Below are positions 1 to 7,400 of a DNA stretch of 36,769 bases, piece after piece (the first letter of the stretch is position 1; each line of letters opens with the position of its first letter). Location of the stretch: contig OMWI01000037.1 in NCBI GenBank assembly GCA_900314715.1, positions 1 through 36,769 of the forward strand, in the 5' to 3' direction. Both the position numbers and the translations under genes were made by a program. This stretch comes from an uncultured Prevotellaceae bacterium. GTDB taxonomy: Bacteria; Bacteroidota; Bacteroidia; Bacteroidales; Bacteroidaceae. The notes beneath the pieces were generated by a model. The model saw nothing but the letters and a program-made list of their open reading frames with translations. It was not told where the DNA came from and ran no database searches.

Positions 1-1082
1 TGGTAGTTGCGGTAGAAGGAGCGCATGGATGTGTAGCCGGCTTGCTCTGCCAGATCTTCTTTCCGCAATTCGGGATGTTCGTTTTCCAGCCTTCTCACGT
101 AGGCGATGCGCTTGCGGTTGATGAACTCTGCAAAGGGCATTCCTGTCTCTTCGTTCACCATCCTGGAGAGCATGGTGCGGTTGGTGCCCAGCTGCTGAGC
201 CAGTTCTGCCAGTGTCAGTCCCGGTTGGAGGTAGAGACGTTCGTCGTCAATCTTCTGCAACAGGTACGAATAGCCTTCTTGCGGGGTGGTCTCCGTTGTC
301 TCTTCGCACTCTTCGCGGGCGATGTCCGTGAATGAGAAGTGCTGCACGAAACCGCGATAGCAGAGCATGTAGAGCAGACCGCTGAAGAAGCATGCAAGTA
401 GGACAAAGGGTATCTCGGAGGAAAGAAACACAAAGCGTCCGACGGCGTTTACCGCAAACGACAGAACAGCCGTGAGAACCATCAGTATTAATATGGTGGT
501 GATGCCGTAGAGCCGTTTGTCGTCGTTGTCGGCATAGATGGAGTCGATCAGTCTGTTATAGCGGCGGATGCGGCGGATACCCACGAAAAGCACAATCAGC
601 AAGCCGATGGCAAAGAGGCCTTTCGCCAGATGATGGACTACGGCTTGTACCATGGCAAGTCCTGAGAGTCCTTTCATGGAGTTATTATATAAATAGATGT
701 CGACGAACAGGCGGCATTCCTCTTGGCTCATCATCGCATAGACCACAGCCACGATGATGCCGAATATTACGGGTGGCAGTATTGTGAGCCACCACTGGCG
801 ACGGCTGACCGTTCCCTTGGTGAGCATCGTGATGTAGTAGAGGTAGAGCGGATAGACCAGCAGGTTGCAGACCACATAGATGGTATCGCTTGCGGGAATC
901 TCACTTGTTATCCGGTTGAAGAAGACGAAGTGTCCTGCATAGAGCAGCGTGGCGGTGACAGCCCAGAGCAACAGCTGGCGGTGGGCAGCACGATTGCCCT
1001 GTTCCCAAAGGTTCATGGCAATGGCAACCGACCAGAAAGCGCATACTGCCATCGGCAGGAAAGATACTATCTGATGAATCAT
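1..1082 (-). CDS. 7TM membrane-anchored AraC-family regulator (C-terminus cut by window edge)
   Basis: Read on the minus strand, an open frame of 360 codons runs from an ATG at 1082 off the left edge; an in-frame TAG lies at 1109-1107. The N-terminal ~255 residues hold about seven hydrophobic helices (around residues 4-25, 38-56, 66-88, 97-118, 155-173, 195-216 and 224-246). A short linker leads to an AraC-type DNA-binding domain: first HTH around LTLAELAQQLGTNRTMLSRM, second around EDLAEQAGYTSMRSFYRNY, which runs into the window edge. So it is a membrane-embedded AraC regulator, a type common in Bacteroidales; the 7TM part probably senses a membrane signal. It is divergent from the GLUG protein at 1283 and a 21-bp-spaced direct repeat lies between them, a natural operator for it. 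Its own -7 box ends only 5 bp before the ATG, so the message may be leaderless or start at Met11. The ligand is unknown. Confidence 0.88.
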   Translation of the reverse strand, partial: MIHQIVSFLPMAVCAFWSVAIAMNLWEQGNRAAHRQLLLWAVTATLLYAGHFVFFNRITSEIPASDTIYVVCNLLVYPLYLYYITMLTKGTVSRRQWWLTILPPVIFGIIVAVVYAMMSQEECRLFVDIYLYNNSMKGLSGLAMVQAVVHHLAKGLFAIGLLIVLFVGIRRIRRYNRLIDSIYADNDDKRLYGITTILILMVLTAVLSFAVNAVGRFVFLSSEIPFVLLACFFSGLLYMLCYRGFVQHFSFTDIAREECEETTETTPQEGYSYLLQKIDDERLYLQPGLTLAELAQQLGTNRTMLSRMVNEETGMPFAEFINRKRIAYVRRLENEHPELRKEDLAEQAGYTSMRSFYRNY

Positions 1083-1086
1083 GATG

Positions 1087-1094
1087 CAAAGATA
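1087..1094 (-). promoter_or_regulatory. -7 box TATCTTTG of the AraC-family regulator
   Basis: The minus strand reads TATCTTTG, a perfect Bacteroidetes TAnnTTTG box, 5 bp upstream of the ATG at 1082. Transcription would start at about the ATG. No TTTG -33 element sits at the usual distance. Confidence 0.5.
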
Positions 1095-1164
1095 ATCAAA
1101 GAAACGCTAACACACCGCCGGACAGAGCCACTAAAAACTTTGGATTTCCCTAACAAACGTTAAA

Positions 1165-1201
1165 TGTACGATATGGCACATCCCTTGTACGATATGGCAC
1201 A
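1165..1201. promoter_or_regulatory. Direct repeat of TGTACGATATGGCACA, 21-bp spacing: probable AraC operator
   Basis: The 16-mer TGTACGATATGGCACA occurs at 1165-1180 and again, identical, at 1186-1201, exactly 21 bp apart (two helical turns). It lies between the divergent AraC regulator and the GLUG gene, just upstream of the -33 box at 1219-1223. AraC-family proteins typically bind direct repeats about 21 bp apart on one DNA face, so I infer this is the operator of the neighbouring regulator. It may also belong to the 21/22-bp array family seen elsewhere in the window. Confidence 0.75.
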
Positions 1202-1218
1202 ACCTTTCCCGACTGCTC

Positions 1219-1250
1219 TTTTGAACTCATTTTCCTTTTTTTTATCTTTG
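1219..1250 (+). promoter_or_regulatory. Bacteroidetes promoter of the first GLUG protein gene
   Basis: TTTG ending at 1223, a 19-bp spacer and TATCTTTG at 1243-1250 match the consensus -33/-7 arrangement of the Bacteroidetes primary sigma factor. The start point would be about 1257, leaving a leader of about 26 nt before the ATG at 1283. Confidence 0.85.
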
Positions 1251-1282
1251 CAGAAATAATTTACCTTAACAAAAACAATACG

Positions 1283-3592
1283 ATGACAACAGTTAAACAT
1301 TTATTCATTTCACTTCTCGTCCTCTTCGGCTATACTTCCGGGGCATGGGCGATAGAACAAGATTCAGATGGGTATTATCTTATCGGATCGGTGCAGGACT
1401 GGAAAGACTTCGCAGCTGTAGTTGCTACCACCAATGATGCTAAAGCTAAGATGATTGCCGACATAGATTTGGGTGATGACCAGACGACAATCGGACATCC
1501 TAACGAAAGTCCAAGTTATCATTTCAAAGGAGTCTTTGATGGTCAAGGGTATACTTTAACCGTTCACTATGTGAAACAAGGTGAAAAAGATATTTGCTCG
1601 CCTTTTCCAAATATTAGTATCGCCACCATTAAGAACATCCATATTACAGGAACTATCGAAAGCTCCACGGCTTGTCAGCCTGCTGCGATAGGATGTGTAC
1701 GTTATGGTACAAGCACAATAGAAAATGTGTGGAGTTCGGTTGAGTTAACCTCTACTAAAAGTTCTTGGTGTGAAGCATCTGGACTAGTGGGTTGTGTTGA
1801 CGGATACAAGAATGGTCATCTTGTTATGGCCAATTGTATGGTATCAGGAAATATCAAATCTTCGGGCAGTTATGAAGGTTGCTTTATTGGGTTTATTAAT
1901 AGTGGAGGTTCAGCAACTGTGAGTAATTGCTTGTCTGTTGCCAATTTTGAATATTCTGGCACTTCTGGCTTTATGGGAAATTACACCAACTGCTATGTCA
2001 AGCAATTCCCATCCACCATACCCTCAGACATGCGAGTGACAGACGAGCAACTTGCTGACGGTACAATTGCCACAGCCCTTGGCGACGGGTGGGCGCAAGA
2101 CGCTGTAACCGGGCAGCCAATGTTGAAAATCTTCACTACGATGAGACAAGACGAGGAAGGATATTATCTCATCGGTTCTGTAACAGACTGGAAGCGATTT
2201 GCCGAGCTGGTCAACAGCGGAACTAATACAGCGGCAAATGCCAAGATGATTGCTGATGTTGATTTAGGCGACGACCAGACAATGGTAGGAACTTATCACC
2301 AAAAATATCAAGGTACATTTGATGGCCAGGGACATACACTGACCTTTAATTACGACACTGAAGGTATGTCGTTCGAGCCAGAACAGAGAGATTTGAGTTT
2401 GAATTTCCTTGGAGCTGCACCGTTCAGGGATATTGAGGGCGCAACCATTTGCAACCTTCACACGGCAGGCTCTGTTACAGCAGAGAAGATTGGAGCCTCC
2501 GGATTGGTAGGCTGGACTTATGGCACCAACACAATTGAAAATTGCTGGAGTGATGTGGATATTGTTTCTTCGAATAACACGGCTGATACTTTTGCAGGCT
2601 TTGTGGCTTTCCAATATGGAACGCAACTAAACATAGCCGATTGTGTTTATACGGGAAAGATACAGTCTGCCAGTAATATTTCTCATGCAGGATTTGTAGC
2701 TTTCCAACGATACGGCAAATCAAGTCTGAACAACTGCCTATTGTTGTTAGATGAAGGCAGTGATGTGAATACCACTACGACCCAAGGTTTAAAGTATTAT
2801 ACGTTTGTCCGTAATTTTGAGAGTCATAATGTGGCCAATACCATAAATAAGTGTTATTATCTAACCCCATTTGGTGTGGCACAAGGCACGCAGGCAACCG
2901 ATGATGAAATCTCCGACGGCACTACAGCTGCCGCCCTGCAGGCTGCTCGCTCGGAGGAAATCTGGGTACAAGACCCAGTGCTTGGTATTCCTATGCTGAA
3001 GTTGTTCGCTAATTATATCACTTACAAGGTGCCTTCTTCGGGCATTGGAACCTTCAGCGCAAAGGGTCAGGTGCTGCTTCCCGATGGACTCACGGCTTAT
3101 TACTGCAAGACTTATAATAAGGAGAACGCTGCCATCAGCGTGTTCGGAATTGACAGCAATATCGTACCTGCCGCAACGGGCGTACTGCTTGAAGGCGAAC
3201 CGGGTGCGACGTTCACGTTGACGGGTGCATGCGGAGAGGCTCCGACGATAACTGACAACGAACTGGTGGCTGTGACCGAGTCCACCCACATCAACGCTAC
3301 AGACGGCAGTTACACCAACTTCATGATGAGTGGCGGCAAGTTCATCAGGATAGCAGATGAAAGTGAAGACGTAAAGATGCCAGCCAACCGCGCTTATCTG
3401 CCCTTGCTGACAGATGCTGTTGGTAATGCCAAGAATATTACCCTGCTTTGGGAGACGACAGGCATTGAGAGCCTCACCCCCGGCCCCTCTCCAATGGGCG
3501 AGGGGAGTATCTATAATCTCAACGGTCAGAAACTCTCGTCACCACTGAAGGGTATTAACATCATCAACGGCCGCAAGGTCATCGTCAAATGA
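1283..3592 (+). CDS. Exported GLUG-repeat surface protein, 769 aa
   Basis: A signal peptide (residues 1-23, ending GAWA) is followed by two copies of one module. Each starts with a 'DGYYLIGSV.DW..FA' strand (residues ~28 and ~293), continues with 'AKMIADIDLGDDQT..G' and 'F.G.FDGQG.TLT', then has GLUG-like turns ('GLVGCVDG', 'GLVGWTYG'). GLUG motifs form beta-solenoid-like stacks in secreted adhesin-like proteins. The C-terminus (YNLNGQKL...KGINIINGRKVIVK) resembles the short terminal domain of many Prevotella secreted proteins, so outer-surface display is likely; the route is not proven. Just before it, residues LTPGPSPMGEGS are encoded by an inserted palindromic repeat. It is paralogous to the larger protein at 4472. 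Transcription is probably controlled by the divergent AraC regulator. Confidence 0.85.
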   Translation: MTTVKHLFISLLVLFGYTSGAWAIEQDSDGYYLIGSVQDWKDFAAVVATTNDAKAKMIADIDLGDDQTTIGHPNESPSYHFKGVFDGQGYTLTVHYVKQGEKDICSPFPNISIATIKNIHITGTIESSTACQPAAIGCVRYGTSTIENVWSSVELTSTKSSWCEASGLVGCVDGYKNGHLVMANCMVSGNIKSSGSYEGCFIGFINSGGSATVSNCLSVANFEYSGTSGFMGNYTNCYVKQFPSTIPSDMRVTDEQLADGTIATALGDGWAQDAVTGQPMLKIFTTMRQDEEGYYLIGSVTDWKRFAELVNSGTNTAANAKMIADVDLGDDQTMVGTYHQKYQGTFDGQGHTLTFNYDTEGMSFEPEQRDLSLNFLGAAPFRDIEGATICNLHTAGSVTAEKIGASGLVGWTYGTNTIENCWSDVDIVSSNNTADTFAGFVAFQYGTQLNIADCVYTGKIQSASNISHAGFVAFQRYGKSSLNNCLLLLDEGSDVNTTTTQGLKYYTFVRNFESHNVANTINKCYYLTPFGVAQGTQATDDEISDGTTAAALQAARSEEIWVQDPVLGIPMLKLFANYITYKVPSSGIGTFSAKGQVLLPDGLTAYYCKTYNKENAAISVFGIDSNIVPAATGVLLEGEPGATFTLTGACGEAPTITDNELVAVTESTHINATDGSYTNFMMSGGKFIRIADESEDVKMPANRAYLPLLTDAVGNAKNITLLWETTGIESLTPGPSPMGEGSIYNLNGQKLSSPLKGINIINGRKVIVK
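3476..3511. repeat. Small palindromic GC-rich element inserted in a coding region
   Basis: A C-rich half (CACCCCCGGCCCCTCTCC) and a G-rich half (GGGCGAGGGGAG) form an imperfect hairpin inside the GLUG gene and are translated in frame as LTPGPSPMGEGS. This peptide is a well-known signature of an interspersed palindromic repeat found in many bacteria. A diverged relative lies at about 30861-30882. Confidence 0.7.
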
Positions 3593-3614
3593 AATAACAT
3601 AAAATGTATCAGAT

Positions 3615-3704
3615 ATGAAAAAGACTTATCAGATTCCAGCCTTGTATCAAGATAATGTTCTCGACGGGTGCCAGCTTCTGAATTATAGCGTCTGGGGAGA
3701 ATAA
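3615..3704 (+). CDS. Possible 29-aa peptide or gene remnant (MKKTY...P type)
   Basis: A 29-codon frame begins MKKTYQIPALYQDN and ends SVWGE, 22 bp after the GLUG gene. Bacteroidetes genomes have many short proteins starting MKKxYxxP next to surface-protein genes, usually 40-60 residues. This one is short and may be a remnant. No promoter of its own is visible; it would be cotranscribed with the GLUG gene. Confidence 0.3.
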   Translation: MKKTYQIPALYQDNVLDGCQLLNYSVWGE

Positions 3705-3717
3705 TGACTAACTACTG

Positions 3718-3779
3718 CTGGTGCGATAAATTTGAGTATCATTCAGAAACACATAATGATTCCATTTTTATCGCACCAG
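3718..3779. repeat. Long inverted repeat (hairpin)
   Basis: CTGGTGCGATAAA at 3718-3730 is perfectly complementary to TTTATCGCACCAG at 3767-3779. An inner 6-bp stem (ATCATT/AATGAT) lies within the 36-base loop. No T-run follows, so it is not a typical terminator. It could stabilise the 3' end of the GLUG transcript or be a small mobile palindrome. Confidence 0.65.
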
Positions 3780-3797
3780 TAATAGTATACAGCAAAC

Positions 3798-3841
3798 AAA
3801 GCTATGGTTTTCATCGTCTAAAGCTATGGTTTACGCATTCA
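3798..3841. repeat. 22-bp phased array, two units (reverse orientation)
   Basis: AAAGCTATGGTTT occurs at 3798-3810 and 3820-3832, each followed by a different 9-bp spacer (TCATCGTCT, ACGCATTCA), giving an exact 22-bp period. The core is the reverse complement of the AAACCATAGCTTT unit in the array at 30970-31057. Confidence 0.75.
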
Positions 3842-3947
3842 AAATGACGTATTACTTACCTCAATCTTCCATTTACTAACTGAAAAACAACTACAGCCCA
3901 ACCATCAAATGATAATCTAAATCGTGTTTTCAAAATTCTCTGTAATC

Positions 3948-4074
3948 ATGAATTTTTGTAGTTTTGCCAAGACCTCCCCTATTTTTAGCTAAACACAACA
4001 TTATCAACGACTTATATTTTTCAAGACCTCCCGTAACACCTCCCGTAAGACCTCCCATAGACCTCCCGTAAGAC
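3948..4074. repeat. Iterated 11-12-bp word element (ACCTCCCGTAAG type), forward copy
   Basis: A leader with CATGAATTTTTGTAG and CCAAGACCTCCC is followed by an AT-rich linker. Then come four near-identical tandem words (ACCTCCCGTAAC, ACCTCCCGTAAG, ACCTCCCATAG, ACCTCCCGTAAG) and a final ACCTCATGTG. The same leader-linker-array plan recurs at 30694-30825. The leader also contains a TAnnTTTG match (TAGTTTTG, 3959-3966). Confidence 0.75.
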
Positions 4075-4087
4075 CTCATGTGTTTTT

Positions 4088-4166
4088 AAATTCACAATTA
4101 TCAATTCACAATTGAGAAAATTGAAGGTAATCTCTCAACACTCAACACTCAACATTAAACATTACT
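4088..4166. repeat. Low-complexity intergenic words (ATTCACAATT, TCAACAC)
   Basis: AATTCACAATT occurs twice, then ACTCAACACTCAACATT-type words repeat. This AT-rich stretch separates the two head-to-head ACCTCCC arrays. I see no gene here. Confidence 0.5.
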
Positions 4167-4169
4167 TAG

Positions 4170-4292
4170 AGTGGGAGGTGTTACGGGAGGTCTATGGGAG
4201 GTCTTACGGGAGGTGTTAGGTGAGGTCTTTCAAGTTATTCTGTTTTACAACTCCTTAATACTTAATGATTTATGGAAAACGACGGGAGGTCT
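4170..4292. repeat. Iterated 11-12-bp word element, inverted copy
   Basis: From 4170 the words GGGAGGTGTTAC, GGGAGGTCTAT, GGGAGGTCTTAC and GGGAGGTGTTAG follow one another. An AT-rich linker and a terminal GGGAGGTCTTG (4282-4292) come next. This is the reverse complement of the plan at 3948-4074. About 40 bp of the two word arrays match almost perfectly in inverted orientation, so the pair could fold into a long cruciform or hairpin. Confidence 0.75.
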
Positions 4293-4415
4293 TGACAGAT
4301 AATTGAAGAATTCACAATAACCAAAACAATTGTTGACTAAATCCTTATGATTTAATTATAGCTTTTCTCTAAAAAATGTAAAATTCTTTGTAGGACTGGC
4401 TTAAAATTCCCGATT

Positions 4416-4423
4416 TATATTTG
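4416..4423 (+). promoter_or_regulatory. -7 box TATATTTG of the GLUG-dockerin protein gene
   Basis: A perfect TAnnTTTG box. It overlaps a possible upstream TTG start at 4421, so the true start is more likely the ATG at 4472, with a leader of about 40 nt. The -33 region is weak. Confidence 0.6.
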
Positions 4424-4471
4424 TTCCCAATGAATGTAATACGCATAATAATCAACAAAATAGAATCATTT

Positions 4472-7400
4472 ATGAATAGGAATCGAATCTTATGGACATT
4501 GCTCTTCGCTTTCTTTGCCTACGTGCAGACGGCATGGGCACAATGGACTGGAAGCGGCACTGAAACCGCCCCGTACCAAATCAGCACCGTGGACGACTGG
4601 ATCACACTGTGCACCAACGTGAACAAGAATTCCAGCAACTACAGCGGCAAGTTCTTCAAATTGATGGCCGACATCACGGTGTCAGAAGAATTCACTGGGG
4701 CCCCAACGAAGATGGTGGGACGTGGCGAGAACGTGAACTTCCGCGGCACCTTCGACGGAGGCGGCCACACGCTGACGGTCAACTATGTGGACAACAGCGA
4801 TGAAAACGCTTGCGCCCCGTTCCGCTTTATCAGGAACGCCACCATCAAGAACCTGCATGTGGCGGGAAACATCACCAAGAATCATAAACTGTTTGCCGGC
4901 GGCCTTGTCGGCGTTGCTTACGGCACCTGCCACATCAGCAACTGTCACTCGAGCGTCGAAATCCATGGCCACAATGGCGACTGCTCCAGCGGCGGCTTTA
5001 TCGGCGAACTCGGCTCCAGCAGCGACCCTGATGACACTTACATCGACAACTGCTTCTTCGATGGCAGGCTTGAGGGCACTCATTCCAATTGCTGGGGTGG
5101 TTTTATCGGTTGGGTTGAAGACGAGCCCGATGCCTACATCACCAACTGCCTGTTCAGTCCGGCACATGTTTACGTCAACGACGAAGGCAACAAGACCTTC
5201 GCCCGCGGCAGCGACATCCATCTCACCAACTGCTACTATAAGCATTTGCTGACCGATGCCCAGGGTTGCACAAAAGCCCGCGACATGGACAACGAGACGC
5301 TCCGCATGAAGCTCGGCGAGGCTTGGGAGGTCTACGCCGGCCGGGTGCTGCCCATCATGACTCCTCGTTCCCTCACTGGCGAGGGCACCGAACAGTCCCC
5401 ATACATCATCGCCACCTTCGACGACTGGCACCGACTGGCCACCAACGTCGCTTTAGGCGAGAGCTACAACGGAAAGCATTTCCTGATGACGCGAGACATC
5501 AGCGTTAGCCGCGTGGTGGGCACACATCCTGGTGGAGATACCTACAATGCATTCCAAGGCATTTTCGACGGCGACGGACACACCCTCACCGTCAACTATA
5601 CCACCAATGCCGAATTCTGTGGTCCCTTCTGCTACACCTACGGAGCCACCATCAAGAACCTGATAACTACCGGCACCATCAACACCTCCCAGAAACATGC
5701 AGGCGGCGTGGTGGGACGCAACGGCACCAGCCGTCTCACGCTCTCCAACGTGGCGAGCAACCTGACCATCAACTCCTCCTTCAGAGGCTCTGCTGAGCAC
5801 GGCGGACTGGTGGGCTACGCCATCAATGCCGACATCATCGGTAGCGCCTTCACCGGCAGCCTCCTCGGTGAGAACAGCACGGGCTGCGCTGGACTGGTAG
5901 GTTGGAAGACGAACACAGCGAATACAAGTGTCAACATCACCGACTGCCTCTTTGCTCCCACCAGCGTCACGGTAGGCACAACCAATGCTTACAGCTTGGT
6001 GAGGAACTCAAGCGGCGGCACAGTCAACGTCACCAACAGCTACTACACCCAGCCCCTCGGCACCTCGCAAGGTAAGCAGGCCCGTAGCATCATCGCCGGG
6101 CAGTATGTCACGATGCAAAATGCTAGCGCCGCTACCGAATACACCGTCAGCGGCATCACGTCTTACGTTGTCGGCATTAAGTACAACGACGTGCTCTATG
6201 CCGGCGAGGGCGATGTCGTGAACCTCACCCTCGGCTACGTCTTTGAAGATGGCTTTGAAAGCAAAGGCTTCCATGTCAATGCCGGCACCTTTGCGGGCGA
6301 GGACAACCCTTACACACTCACGATGCCCAATCGCGATGTGCTGGTCTCTGCCAACATCGATGTCACCCCGTGGGAGGGCGACGGCACCGAAGCATCGCCA
6401 TACCTCATCAGCTACACCAGCCAATGGGAGCTGCTGGCAGAGGGCGTGGCTGTGGGCACCGACTATAGCGGCAAGCACTTCCAGCTGGCCAATGATCTCA
6501 CCGTCAACCGCATGGTGGGCATCGATGGGCAGCATGCCTTCAATGGCATCTTCGACGGCGGCGGCCACACACTCACCCTCAACTATAGTGCAACCGCAGA
6601 CTATGCTGCTCCCTTCCGCTTCGTCGATGGCGCCACCATCCGCAATCTCACCGTCGCCGGCACCATCACAACCTCGAAGAAGTTCGCTGCAGGCATCATC
6701 GGTCAGGCAGCCGGAATAGTCACCATCAACCACTGCCGCAGCCGCGTCACCATCAACAGTTCGGTCAACGGCGACGGCACCAACGGTGGCTTTGTGGGCG
6801 TCATGCAATCAGGCGAAACCACCATCAGCGGCAGCCTCTTCGATGGCAGTCTGCTCGGCCAATTAGCCAACAATAACGGTGGCTTCGTGGGATGGACAAC
6901 CAATGGCGACAGCCTCCGCATTGAGAACAGCATCTTCGCTCCTTCAGAGGTCTCCATGCTTGGCGACAAGACTTTTGCCCGTTGCAACAGCGGTGAGCAT
7001 CCCGCCATCACCAACAGCTTCTACACCGAGATCTTCGGCGATGTACAGGGCAAGAGAATCTATAAGACCGAGGAGGAAGTCGCCGACAATGGACTCTACT
7101 ATACGCTGAATGCTTTCGATAAGACCTACTACGGCAAGGTCATCGTCACCATGCAGGTCGCTTTCGACCAAACCGACGAGGAAATCAAGCCCGTGGCGAC
7201 CATCATGACCGAGGATGGCATCCTCATCCCTGATGAAGGCATCTACACCCTCGATTGCCGCCATGACGAAGTGACAGACAACTACACCATCACCGTCACG
7301 GCTGTTGCCAACGCTCCGTTCCCTATTCCTAATGCTCAACTCGTCGGCAGTAAAACATTTGAATACACCGTTGTCGGCATGTATGCACCGAAGGGCCTCA

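Noticed and set aside
723-1163. Plus-strand 146-aa frame
   Set aside because: It is antisense to the clearly coding 7TM-AraC regulator frame.
6008-6808. Long antisense frame (266 aa), and similar ones at 4682-5431 and 6944-7603
   Set aside because: They mirror the GC-rich, repeated codons of the GLUG-dockerin gene on the other strand; composition is Val/Ala/Gly-rich with no domain or promoter.
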